Source: Bremia lactucae (Eukaryota; Oomycota; Peronosporomycetes; Peronosporales; Peronosporaceae). Taken from it: a stretch of 64,000 nt of DNA. Position numbers and translations under genes: made by a program. Under the pieces are notes generated by a model. It saw only the letters and a list, made by a program, of their open reading frames with translations, did no database searches and was not told where the DNA came from. The stretch lies in assembly GCF_004359215.1 (NCBI RefSeq), contig NC_090622.1:678252-742251 (forward strand). The letters are read 5' to 3'. The stretch's first letter is position 1. Each line of letters starts with the position of its first letter. Positions 34,378 through 44,782 of this stretch are shown here, one piece after another.

Positions 34378-34472
34378 TCACCCCTCCCGCAAACGAAAAT
34401 CACTCTGACTGTCATTGAAAAGATTGGTCACTATAAGACCATTTGATTAATAACGATGCTAATTGATCACGA

Positions 34473-34488
34473 CCTCATTTTTTAATTC
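34473..34488 (+). promoter_or_regulatory. oomycete-type initiator upstream of the C2 opposite-strand ORF
   Basis: CCTCATTTTTTAATTC matches the published oomycete core promoter consensus GCTCATTYBNNNWTTY at 15 of 16 positions. It sits between the 3' LTR and the first ATGs (34495 and 34509) of the inward-reading frame, with the predicted start A near 34477. Function is inferred from the match and its position. Confidence 0.5.
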
Positions 34489-34494
34489 TATCGC

Positions 34495-36184
34495 ATGGTT
34501 AACAATCCATGTGGTATGCGAATAGTGCAACGCCTTCGGCTGCGGTTCATGCAGTCGCGGGCGACGCAACGTTGACTCTTGCGGCAGACGTTCCGTCTGT
34601 CGTAGCATCGTCTCTCCCGCAACATCTAGATGTTGCGGGTGCACGTGATGATTCACCACGTGAATGCGACCCCTCTTTGGAGGTCGACTACGAATGCGAG
34701 CCGGACGAAATGGTCGACTCGATGAGAACAGAACAGTCGCCTCATAGTCGTCAGTCGGCTGACTATGGCCCTTCAAATGAGGGGGCTCAATATGATAAAC
34801 GTGGTAATAGCGTTCGCTATAGCATATTTGGTTCCGACGATAAGGATGAATCCTCATCACCAGCACCGTCTCCCGTGCCGTCACCCACACATATTTCTGT
34901 GCGTGGTGATAACGATGGCGCAAGCCATCGTAATAAAAGTTCTTGTTGTACCCCTACTTCAGTGGGTACGACTCAGGGGAGCGTAGACAAGAACATAAAA
35001 CGTCTCGTTTTGCTCCTGAGAAGAATCCGTGGCTTTTGCCCGAGCGGCTAATTAAATGCTTGTCTAGAGAGACTACTCCTCACAAATAATATCACTCATT
35101 TATTGCGACATGGCCTTGATCCCACCGCGAAGAATTTTTGCGCTGAAGAAGTTTTTTATCTCGATGCTTTTCTTAAGCATCGATGGTATGGTGGCAACAA
35201 CAAGCGAGATAAAATCTCGCTGATGCAAGCCTGGAGCACTTTTATTTGCAATGTCATAGACATTGGTTGCGCAACCTGGCTTGAAAGACTTAACGCGATT
35301 CGCGTTAAGTTTGAGAAACGAACTGCAACCGGTGCAAGGTATAAATCGCATCGGTTGTCACGTGAGGCAGGACTTCCATGCCTCACGTGGGTTGATCGTT
35401 GTCCTTATTATGTTGACAATACAAAGCGAGTAAAAGGGGATGTCTATTCCCTTTCTTCGCTGTGGGGAAGGGCTCGCATCTCTATCTAGATGCGCGATGC
35501 GATTGACGTTTTGCAATCGATTTACAGGCGCTAGGGGCGCGTGTTTTCCAATGGACTTTCTGATCCATCAGATGGGTCTCGTCATACTGGCGGACGAGAC
35601 CCTCAACGTCAACAATCAGCTGGGAACGGGGCTCCCAGCTTTCATGCGAAGGTGGATAACCGCGCCATCGAACCAATAACTCGTTCGCTGCTTCTTCACA
35701 TCACAATGGTTTTAAATACGTTCCACAAGGAAACGTTGACCACCGTGGGAATCCACCAATGGTTGTGGCGGAGTTGAAAAAGTTAGATCCGAATCGTGTG
35801 TCGAAATTAGAGCCGAAGATCGACAAACTTGATCGCAATCTCCATGTATTGGAAGAGAACCTTGTACAGGAGCGCGGTACGCGTCACTCATTGGAGCAGA
35901 CGGTGTAGGCTCACTATATGGAACGGTTGGAACACCGTTCAAAGAGTGCGTACTTCATAATGAAGAACGAACGGAAAAATCACGCTCTTCGTGATGAGCT
36001 CTCGTCCGCTCGTCGCGGTTTCGAGGATCTTCGGACACGACATGAGAATCTCCAGATTCAACATGAGAATCTGGTTTGTGACTTCAAGAATCTTTTAGAG
36101 ATTCTTGAAAAGGGTGGTCAGATTCGTCCTCGGAGGAAATCGCGTATTGATGTTACGGGCGGATCAGACCAACGTAAGACGTAG
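34495..36184 (+). pseudogene. family C opposite-strand ORF (C2)
   Basis: Frames from ATG 34509 or 34495 to 36184 carry an Asp/Glu/Ser-rich N-terminal part (SSSPAPSPVPSP). A conserved NPWLLPERLIKCLS follows in a shifted frame (near 35020). The 35103-35489 frame then has LDAFLKHRWYGG, QAWSTFICN and LPCLTWVDRCPYY. Next is an RRVFS-like segment antisense to the chromodomain, and finally a coiled coil (NLQIQHENLVCDFKNLLEIL, 36045-36105) with a basic end (IRPRRKSRID). The last part also exists at 53883-54269 with about 70 percent identity. Frame breaks occur near 35050, 35490 and 35780. No known domain was recognised. Confidence 0.55.
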
Positions 36185-38176
36185 GATGCGTTCGCATCCT
36201 ACGTGGCAATTATATTGTGTACGCATTGCCTCTGCGATCCAGTACGCGGAATGGCCCAATGAACTTGAGTAGTAATTTACTTCTACCCACATTAGAGATT
36301 ACACGCTTAGCTAGGTTTACCGTAGAGAGTAGTACTAGGTCATTAATTTTAAATGAAATAATATTTGCTCTTCCATGTTTGTTTGCGTTCCGTTTCTTAC
36401 TGTGTACTGCGTTAGCAATCGAATTCTATACGAAACGGATTACGGATTCTCGAGCCAGCAGAAATTCCGCTGATGACTCATTTGTTTTGTCTTTTCCAGT
36501 GCGTTTTGTGCGCACTACCATGAGATCTTTCTCAACTTCGATTTCGATTGCTTCGATATCGGCATCACTCGCGTCGTTGGTAACTTCGGCGCGTAATGAC
36601 CATGAGCCAGCAATGGTTTTGCTCGTGCGAGCCCCTCAAACTAGAGAATCCCTCTGATTGCGTGAATGGCGTAAGCCATTAACGAAGAACGGTGTATCCG
36701 TTGAAGACGCATGCACCAAATAGTTGATGGCGAATTCGGCCATCGGTAAAAGCTCGCTCAAATTTGGATACAATTGGACGTAAAATCGAAGTATCTCTTC
36801 GAAGACGCGATTTACGCGTTCCGTCCGACCATCTGTCTCTGGACGATCGGAAGTTGACATAGTCAACCGTGTTCCGAAAGATCGGCACACGAATTTCCAA
36901 AATTCCGCCGTGAACCGTTGATCTGTATCCAAGAACAGTTCGCGGAATAAACCGTGGACCTTAAATACCGTGTCGATAAAGACACGGGCACAGCCCGGAG
37001 CCGTGATCGACTCTGTAACTGCAGCAAGATGTACCATCTTGCTGAATCTATCTACAAAAACAAGGATTCCATTGTTTTTGTGATCGTGTCTTGGAAATCC
37101 GAAGACGAATTCCATAGAAACGGACTGCAATCATTCTGCCGGAAGTGGTAGAGGTTGAAATGGTGCACGGGACGAAGTGCTAGGCGCACCCGTTGACATA
37201 CCTCGTAAGCACGAATGTACTTGCACACGAACTGATACTGGCGGAGCCAGTAAAAGTCGCGACTTACTGTGAGATAAGGTTTTTCACGTCGACAATGCCC
37301 ACCTGTTGGTGCATCGAGACACTCATACATGATGCGCAAGCGCAACTCATTGTGAGTTGGGACGATGACACGTGGATGTTGCCGGCAACGGCTGTGTAAT
37401 AATAAGCCGTAGTGTGTTGTGTATCGATCGGATGACGATCGATATAAAGCCAGTAAATCCTTAAAAGATTCATCGGATGGATTTATTTGGTGATTCATTA
37501 AACGCAGAAGGTCCTTATCTTCTTTGTAGGCTTTCTTTATGTCATCAAACAAAGTTGATGACGGAACACTCGAAGTGAGTGCTGCAACAGTGGGAAATTT
37601 CCACTGTTGGAGTGGACTGCCGACTCGAAATCGGGTTGGCGTGATAACGCATCAGTGACGACATTAAGTCGTCCGGGTTTATATTCCACGGGGAAATTAT
37701 ACTCCGCGAAGAAGGATAGCCACCTCGCCATTCTTTGCGAGAGGTGTGGGCTATATACGGCTGTGCGTAATGACGCATGCTCCGTACATACAATGAACGG
37801 ACTATCTCCTATGAGATAGACCCTAAAATTAGCCAGTCTATATTTCATGACAAGGAGATCCTTGTCACGCACTGGGTAACTGCGTTCAGCTGGGTAAATG
37901 CGTCCAGCTGGTTGCAGCTGACGCGGTTGGTAACAGACGATGCACTCCGCGCCGTCTATATCGTAATGCATTAACGCACAGCCGATTGCGAAATCGCTGG
38001 CGTCACAGACCACATGGAATGGTCTGTCATGATTTGCAATCGCCAAGATGGGCGATGGCATGAAGCTTTGCTTGATATCTTCAAAGGAACGCTGACAATT
38101 AGCGTTCCATAGCCATTTCTCGTCCGTTTTTAAGAGACGAGAGAGATGAACTGTCATATCGGCCTAATTACGGGAG
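35482..38176 (-). pseudogene. gypsy RNase H-integrase-chromodomain (C2)
   Basis: From 38157: TVHLSRLLKTDEKWLWNANC, VVCDASDFAIGCALMHYDIDG (RNase H) and FFAEYNFPVEYKPGRLNVVT. Integrase zinc-finger residues follow near 37250-37130 (GHCRREKPYL, CEVCQRVRLA). The core (MEFVFGFPRHDHKNNGILVF, LDTDQRFTAEFWKF, DRPETDGRTERVNRVF) spans 37130-36790. The chromodomain (FLVERI, VRWRGYPPSHESWEPRSQL) ends at 35482. The second catalytic Asp motif reads DTDQRF. Frame breaks and missing pieces are present. Confidence 0.85.
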
Positions 38177-39294
38177 TATGTTGACTTTGAAGATAATTCA
38201 AATACCAAGACTAGATCCTAAACGGTTTTGGGAGATCTGCACCATAGAAGAATCAGGCAGATCTGCGTACTCGTCACAGAGGACGAATACGTAACCGATA
38301 TTCGGTCAGCGGTAATTTTTGCAGAGAACGAAAGCGTCCTCAGCAGCTCATCGATGGACGAAAGTGTCCTCGATGTGAAGACTCGAATTAAGAGATATAC
38401 TACTCAATCCTGGGAGTCACTTAAGACAAATCCTTCATAAAAGAATTTGATTGAAATCAGAGATGAATTTCCTGAAACAGTCCATGCGAGTTGCCTAAGG
38501 ATGAAGGCACTCGAAATGAGATCGAGCTCAAACCGGGCTCAAGGTACTGTGTCTTGATGCAGTGGCCACTGCCTCGTGAGCAAGTACTTGCGATCGATAA
38601 GTTCTTTATCGATCGATTAAAAGCGGGCCATGTAAGGGAGTCAGCCTCCCCACATAGCTCTCCGACCTTCTGTGTGCGAAAGGCCACAGGAGGGTGCCGG
38701 ATAGTGCACGCATTCAATAAACTGAATGCTGCAACGGTACCGGCTCAAACGCCGATACCTAGAAAAGACGTAATCATAGATGGTATGCATAAGAGTACCA
38801 TCTTTTTGGCTATGGTTCTGTTGGATGGATTTGATCCGATCTTTATACGTGAACGGGACATCTTGTACACAGCAGTAAGCACTCCCAGTGGGATGCTCTC
38901 TAGATGGCTAGTAATGCCACAGGGGCTAAGTAACGCCCCTGCAACATTCAACAGATGCGTAACGAATCTTTTGAGACCGTTGCGAGAATTCGGACCGAGT
39001 TATGTTGACGATGTATTCGCCCATAGCCGGGCTATGGATGGAAAGACGGATATTTAAGTTCATAAAACTCACGTTCGTCAGGTTCTTGCACTTATGCGAT
39101 AGCATAAGTTGTACGCAAATCTCAAAAAGTGTATATACGCTGCGAGCGAAATATCACTTTTGGGTACATCGTCGAAAAAATCGGCGTGCGCCCTGATCCC
39201 GAAAAGATCAAGGCAATTACCGATTGGCCAGTTCCAGTCGATGTCAAGGTACTTACTTAAATCCTTGGATTTGTGGCGTACTTGCACAAGTCGG
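38177..39294 (+). pseudogene. inverted linker-RT segment inside C2
   Basis: On + it reads the end of the linker (ICVLVTEDEYVTDIRSAVIF, SSSSMDESVLDVKTRIKR), then RT from ELKPGSRYCVLMQWPLPREQ through VRKATGGCRIVHAFNKLN, GLSNAPATFNRCVTN and SYVDDVFAHSRAMDGK (VDD), to GFVAYLHK just before 39294. The flanking element parts are on -. The left junction resumes with YSRN and TVHLSRLL on -, exactly the next residues after LHK, so this is an in-place inversion without net loss. Confidence 0.85.
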
Positions 39295-41557
39295 AGGCGC
39301 ATACAGATCGAGAGTATAAGGGCCTACTATTGATCAGTCATTAACCAAGACATTTAATGTCTCGGTTTCTTCCCGGGATATATGCACAGGCTGCCAAGAG
39401 ATTAATCCCTCGGGATCTTGAAGTCTAGTCACTTCAGCACTAACTATTTGAGGAGATTTCTCTTCAAGTACGTGGGGACTTATTCCCTCAGCGTCTACTG
39501 ACTATGATTGCGCTATCACAGTCGGGTTCTCTACGGTCGACTCTCTGCTCGACCTAGAATCATCGTTTTGTCCTTTTTGAAAAACCGGTATATCCCATAA
39601 ATGTCACCCGCTCGACGTACATTCATGTCTCAATCCACTGGACTTATTCGAGTGGTGGACCTTTGGCGCTGTCTGTGCATTCGCACAGCCGCCGGCAGCT
39701 GACTCCACATTGTGATTGGTAATCACACTGTGATCTTGTGCAGTCGTACTAACGACCGTACCACAAGTGAGGCCATCGCGCTCACTCGTAGCACATCTAC
39801 ACGATTGTAGACGCTCCAAGACGTTTATCAGATGGCCATCTGATTAACAAGTGGCAGGCATCTTTACGGATCGATGCTGCCAGCTGATTCTTGGTTCATA
39901 TTTTCTGAGCCAAGGTAAACCTAGGATGACATCAAATTTGTCATCCAAATCCAGTACAATAAAATCGTCATCGTACTGTAGATTTTCTAACGTGTAGTGA
40001 AATGTCACTACGCGTTTCATTACTGTTATCGATGCGCCTGTCGCTAGACGCACCATCATCCTCGTTGGAGGGATGTCGCGCTCAACATATTTGAGCCTAC
40101 GATCCTCTAGCGACTAGCGACGAATAAAGCTATTCGACGCTCCACAGTGCACTAGGGCTCTAAGTGACTAACTATTTGTCACTTTTAATTACAAGGTGAT
40201 GAGGAAAACCTCATCGCCAGGTGCAGAGACACATAATGATTGTGTGTCTGGAGCAACTTTAGTCAACAGATTTGCAAATTCTTTTGAGGTTGCTGGATCA
40301 GTAGAAGGTTGCGCCCGTACTGATCCAGACTGTTTTTGGCGGTCCGGCTCGCTGTTGCGATTTCGCAACAACTTTGGACCCGCGACTATTGCCCTTTTGA
40401 CATTCGGTCCATAAGCACGTTCAGTACCTTTCGGTATTGGGCGTGGGGAACTACACACAATAAGATGCGATTGCATAAGATGCGATTGCAGAAATTCAAT
40501 CGCTAGCAAAATTGAGTCATTACGCTTGTCGATCGCTAATACTGTGTCATGAATCAGTGGCAATTGCCTCGTGAACAGTAATAGCGATATACGAGCGTAA
40601 TGAGCCAACTGTTGACAGCGATTGCATTTCTGCAATCGCTATTGCTCGAATAACGAGGTTACTCGCTTTCGACATAAGAGAGTTCCATCAGTTTTGAACC
40701 TCCAAGCTCGTGTCGTCTTGGAGGACGATACAGTGACGAACTAGCTTGAGCCTATCTCAAGCTAAAATCCTTCTATTCCGCAACGGATGTTGCTTCTTGA
40801 AGCGTATCCAGTCCCAAGCGGAACAGGTGGGTCTTTACGGGACCATCCGTAAGACCTTGCATGAACACCGTAATCAACGTGTGTTCTTGGACTATGTTAT
40901 TTGTTATACAACTCGCTAAGAGTCGTATGTGCTGAAAATATGCGTGAACATCACGCTTGCCTTGCTTAAGTTTCAGAAGCTCTGAACGAGCTCTGAACTC
41001 AGCCCTTGGCGGTTCAAACGTCTGTTTGAGCCGGGCTTTAAAAGCCTATAGCGACCCAAAGACGTATGGGTCGCGCAACGTAAGGCTCAATGCCCAAGTT
41101 TTGGAGCGACCTGCCTAATCTGATTGAGCGAATGCGACTTGCATTTGCTCGTCGACGATGTGACGTGCCCTTAATGCATCGTCCAACTCGACAAACCATC
41201 TCAAGAGAGAGTCTTCTTCGACTCCCCTATACTTAGAGATGTCAATCTTTCAGGTTTCCGGACGACGCGTGTGCGTCATCCCAGGTACAGGGTTCTGTAC
41301 TTGTTGTAACCTCAACAATTCTGCCTGTTGAGAGCCTTGCGGATTAAGCAAGGCTACCTTCTCCTTCGCCTCGTCATGTTCATGTGTATGAACTTGGCGA
41401 TGATAAATAGAGGGCATCTTTGTCAAAATCGGACAGCATGGCCAAGATGGCATCGTTCCCTACGGTCGAACTCATTCGTTTGACCGCACTCCTTTCTATG
41501 TCACTTAGAAAGGAGTAGCTATCACGCGAAACGGACGAACTACAAAGTGCTACCAGG
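39295..41557 (-). pseudogene. gypsy gag-protease-linker (C2)
   Basis: On minus: the gag N-terminal region (41634-41250), then capsid remnants in broken frames (about 41000-40680). A zinc-knuckle-like CNRCQQLAHYARI starts the 148-codon frame 40189-40635. The protease end follows at 39844-40059 (LDLDDKFDVILGLPWL, typical of the gypsy flap and C-terminal block), then a Ser/Thr-rich linker to 39604 and on to the inversion. The segment 39622-40767 is almost identical to 57291-58436. Confidence 0.75.
39622..40767. repeat. near-identical tract shared with C4 (copy 1)
   Basis: 1146 bp aligned without indels to 57291-58436 at a constant offset of 17669. Only about four differences were noticed, while sequence on either side is only around 80-85 percent similar. 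Confidence 0.8.
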
Positions 41558-41995
41558 TGTAACGGAGCACTACTGACTTGTACTGTTTCAATAAAAGTCC
41601 ACTTCGCACTGCCTCGGTGCGAGTGGTGCCTCACGTCAGTTCACGCACCTAGTACGTGCAAAGGAAGACTCTCTTTATAGCACTTGCTTAAAAGAGGTTG
41701 ATAAAACCGTATTTAATATAATTAAGTTCTTCTGCTTCTGTCTATTAAGTACTAAATTAATTTTAAACTAATACAAAACATGTAATGAAGTCTTATCTGT
41801 CTTTTTCTTTTGCGTGCGTCCAGCGCTGACTGGACCGCGGAGAAAGTAGATATAATGGTGTATATCTACCAATAGATAAGCTTTTAGGAAATTACCACGT
41901 AAAGATATATTCTCCAAATATTCTCTACCTTTTAGATAATATACAATTAACAACCTTAAAGTGTTAATTTTCTTGTAACGATACACCCCGTTACA
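41558..41995 (-). repeat. 5' LTR of C2
   Basis: 438 bp from TGTAACGGAGC to CCCCGTTACA on +. Next to it on the right is unique DNA starting CGTGT. It differs from the 3' LTR (33943-34377) at many positions. Confidence 0.85.
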
Positions 41996-42007
41996 CGTGT
42001 AGATCGG

Positions 42008-42210
42008 TTGATTCAAACTAAAATCAACCAATTAAAAGAATCACTGTCTTATCGCGTCAATATTACCAAAATTGGTAATATTGGAACTGTTAAGTCGAAT
42101 TTGATAAAAGACCAAAAAATCTATTGATTTTCTCTTAAAGGAAATCGTATTTATTATTCCTCTTACCGAAAATAATATTTATGAAACGGAAACACCATTA
42201 CAATGTACTT
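42008..42210 (+). repeat. dispersed AT-rich hairpin repeat, copy 2
   Basis: Aligns by eye with the reverse complement of 19800-20017. It contains GGTTGATT..AATCAACC and TTACCAAAATTGGTAA palindromes. Its origin is unknown. Confidence 0.5.
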
Positions 42211-42434
42211 ACAGGGCTTTTTAAATATGACCTGAATGCCTTTAAGAAATTACCCCGTATTCACCTAACATATGCTCCAGCGCAATTAACAAATTGACGA
42301 AATTGACAACCAGAAATAATTCGGAGTGTACTACTTCAATAGCTTTTAAATGTCAAGTAAAATTTGACGCTTACAGATTTAATTAATACATCAACATTAA
42401 ATTACGTAGCATCATTGTTGTTTGTATTATCCTT

Positions 42435-42860
42435 TTAGTTGTCATCTGTATTGAGCTTTTCCATGCCATTTTCAAGATCTATTCTCTTTCTTGCATCGGC
42501 TCTTTTTCTTCTTTTTGCTGCCATTGTTTTTTCAACTGGGTCTATCTCTCTTTTTACAGTCTCTGATTTGCTTGTAGCTCCTTTTGCGGTTGAAGCTGTA
42601 TCAGTAATCTCTTTCGCGGCTTCTTGGAACAACTTCTCGTCTTCTTTGGAGAATTTGAATAGTTTGGAGCTGGAAAACATTCTCTCCTCAGATTTCGCAG
42701 ATTTGCGCAGTTCTCCAGCTTTCAGGTATCTAGCAACTGGCGCGACTGGGATTGTGTCACGCATTTCCTGCTCTATATTAGCGGCTACGAGGAAAGCACT
42801 CGAATCTCCGAGGGAAATCGCAGACACAAAAATACTGCTAATCAGGAGCATACGCACCAT
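42435..42860 (-). CDS. putative secreted RxLR-type effector (RYLK-EER variant)
   Basis: 141 residues from ATG at 42860. A longer in-frame start at 42959 exists, but only this one places a signal peptide at the N-terminus: MVRMLLISSIFVSAISL, with cleavage plausible near residues 19-27. RYLK is at residues 44-47 and EER at 58-60, with LRKSAKS between. This is the spacing of the RxLR-dEER translocation region of oomycete host-targeted effectors, with the last Arg replaced by Lys. The mature part is Lys/Glu/Thr-rich and helical. A basic cluster at 116-126 (KRRKRADARKR) could be a nuclear localisation signal. There is no intron or internal stop. It lies alone in unique DNA between two retroelements, the usual setting for such genes. 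Target and activity cannot be told from sequence. Confidence 0.7.
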   Translation of the reverse strand: MVRMLLISSIFVSAISLGDSSAFLVAANIEQEMRDTIPVAPVARYLKAGELRKSAKSEERMFSSSKLFKFSKEDEKLFQEAAKEITDTASTAKGATSKSETVKREIDPVEKTMAAKRRKRADARKRIDLENGMEKLNTDDN

Positions 42861-42901
42861 GTCGCTCGTTGAAATAAGAAAGAAAGAGATCTTACTGAGA
42901 C

Positions 42902-42922
42902 GGAAGCAAAATGATAATGACT
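42902..42922 (-). promoter_or_regulatory. oomycete-type initiator of the effector-like gene
   Basis: On minus it reads GAGTCATTATCATTTTGCTT. TCATT followed by CATTTTGCTT fits the oomycete Inr plus flanking element (TCATTYYNCAWTTTNYY) with one base less in the spacer. The predicted start is about 58 nt before the ATG at 42860, which supports that start over the one at 42959. Confidence 0.55.
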
Positions 42923-43264
42923 CGCTCCAATTAAAACTGTAGCGGTCTCTTGAAAACAAAAATTAAAATTAGACGAGTCATGCAATCGATTGCCACCAAT
43001 GAAGTGGTGGTAGCCTTGTCGCAGTAGACCTAATGCGAAAAAGATTAGATTTTTTATGCAAGTTGTAAGGGATAGTGACGCTAACAATAGCAAGTATGAG
43101 CTAATATAACGAGACTTTCGAAAAACTCCGATCAGGTGGAAGATCCAATACCATTTATCTTGCTTGAAATAGAATGGGGGACCTGACTGTGCGGTGACCA
43201 TAGGCTTTGTTAGTTTGCAGTGGCTATCGGGCAATAAATATCTTATGATAGATAAAGAGTAGAC
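42923..43264. other. intergenic stretch
   Basis: No gene, domain or repeat recognised. The long minus frame here (42842-43297) is antisense to nothing known and shows no motif. Confidence 0.4.
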
Positions 43265-43546
43265 ATGACAGTCCTGTTTATCATACAAGAATGTCACTGT
43301 TTAGCAATTTGTGCCTCCCCCAACCGAAGTTTCTTAAAAAAAGAACGAGCGGATAACGTGATGCGCTGGCATGCGCGAATCCACTTTTATGGACAAGACG
43401 TGAGCGGGACGACATCCTCCCGTTCCTGGACGGAGATAAAGCCTTTTAGCGTAGGACACGTGGAAATCTTGACTTTTTCGTTGCGACAAATAGAGCCGGC
43501 ATCTGATTCATATAAATATGATGGCTTCTTTTTGCACGAAAATTAA
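43265..43546 (+). CDS. hypothetical small protein
   Basis: 93 codons from an ATG. The protein begins MTVLFIIQECHCLAICASPN, a short hydrophobic start that is not a clear signal peptide, and continues with RWHARIHFYGQDVSG. No relative occurs elsewhere in the window and no domain was recognised. It lies in the unique interval right of the effector-like gene. It could be a chance frame. Confidence 0.25.
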   Translation: MTVLFIIQECHCLAICASPNRSFLKKERADNVMRWHARIHFYGQDVSGTTSSRSWTEIKPFSVGHVEILTFSLRQIEPASDSYKYDGFFLHEN

Positions 43547-43859
43547 CGACACGTTTGCTTAACAAATAAGACAAAGCACAACATATTGAATATTTTGCAG
43601 CCAATATCACGTGCTTAGGTATTTAATAGACTCATTGCGCCATTAAGATATAAAGTAATGTCATATCGAACCATTGTACAAGCTCAACAATTGCTGTGGT
43701 CACAATATCGGAAGCAAGCCGACAACTAATCGAGATGCCGTAAAAAAAACTTCCAGCAACTTTCTTGGACTGTTCGGAAATGGATGCGACATTCATGCGT
43801 TATTTCGCATCGCAAGCATTGAGCTGGAAAAAAGTTCAGATTAATTAAGACCATGTTTT

Positions 43860-44320
43860 TACCACCAGCTGCAGAAACGAAATTTCAAATATATACATCA
43901 CGCTCATCGATAATTGAAATCATCTGGAAGAGAAAATTGGGTATTCATGCGACGATTGAGCGACCAGATGACTTAACACCATGCGACAACACCAAAATAT
44001 AGTTAGCCCCGGGAGTGATGACACAGCCATTTTAAAAAGTTGCGTTTTAACCAATATTGTGTCGACACACGCTTCACCACGAGAAATCAAAGCTCCATAT
44101 ATCCTTTTGCAAGGCAAACGATATTTTTACTTGCGCGTAAAGCATGAGATGCAGTTTTGAGGACAAGAAGTATCCTATAATAGCGTCATTGATATTGGAG
44201 ATCCGCAAGGGAATTTTAGATTTATATGCCCGATAAACAATTTAGGCAACAATAAAAGTATTATTTTGTCCCCAATGATGCAGCAAATGAAGTGCAAGCC
44301 ACTAAGTAGGAGTGAAGTAT
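43860..44320 (+). pseudogene. possible decayed host gene
   Basis: One register stays protein-like over about 150 codons and is interrupted only by TGA codons. It includes an ATG at 43981 giving 59 codons (INFSPGS-like start is absent; it begins MRQHQNIVSPGSDD) to a TGA at 44158. It then continues GQEVSYNSVIDIGDPQGNFR to a TGA near 44320. Segments such as APYILLQGKRYFYLRVKHEM look like folded-protein sequence. No family was recognised. Confidence 0.3.
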
Positions 44321-44561
44321 GAAAGTAGAATACCTTCACTCGTCTTTTTGGATCCTTTTGACAAATGATGTGGCTAGATTAAAACTAGACACTGTTTTAT
44401 TCACGTTCGACTAGGGAAATATATTTAAACCAAATGTAATTAAATATAAACTTTATCCAATGATTGGATGCCATCTGTAGATGTGTATTCCTGCATGGCG
44501 AGCTTACTTTTTTAAATCGCAGATGATGTCTTGATCCCCTTAAATGCGAAAGCACATTAAG

Positions 44562-44782
44562 ACACAAGGGTGGGTGTAGACAGGTGCTACTATAGCAGCC
44601 ACGCTCTACTTACGCACACACCTTTAGGCACAGTGAGAAGGCGGTTTGACCGTCTTCTCACACGTGCAGTGAGATTGTTGGTGGGCCCCTAAGCGACCTC
44701 ACCCAACGAGCTAAGTACTTTAGTACAAGTGTCGTCACGGAAGCGGTAATCCGTCTTCACGTGCGCACTTCTTAAGTTGAAA
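44562..44782 (-). repeat. partial LTR-A in tandem with the LTR of A3
   Basis: Repeats the order of words of the first 210 bp of 44783-45315 (CCACGCTCTACTTA, GCACACACC, GCGACCTCACCCAACG, GTGTCGTCACGG), so two LTR ends lie head to tail. Confidence 0.7.

Larger units (their letters stand above)
33943..41995 (-). mobile_element. Ty3/gypsy family C, copy C2, with two LTRs and an inverted internal segment
   Basis: Minus-sense order: 5' LTR (41558-41995), gag, protease, linker, [RT segment inverted, 38177-39294], RNase H, integrase, chromodomain, opposite-strand ORF, polypurine tract, 3' LTR (33943-34377). It is about 8.05 kb. The flanks differ at the two ends (CGTTG left, CGTGT right), so the two LTRs may not come from one insertion. 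Confidence 0.85.

Noticed and set aside
33943..41995. Target-site duplication of C2
   Set aside because: The flanking pentamers CGTTG and CGTGT do not match. The better match for CGTTG is CATTG after the C4 LTR at 59250-59254.
42439..42942. 167-codon + frame over the effector-like gene
   Set aside because: It is the shadow of the minus-strand gene, which has a signal peptide, RYLK-EER and initiator. The + frame shows no motif.
42861..42959. Longer start of the effector-like gene at 42959
   Set aside because: It adds 33 residues before the signal peptide and begins upstream of the predicted transcription start.
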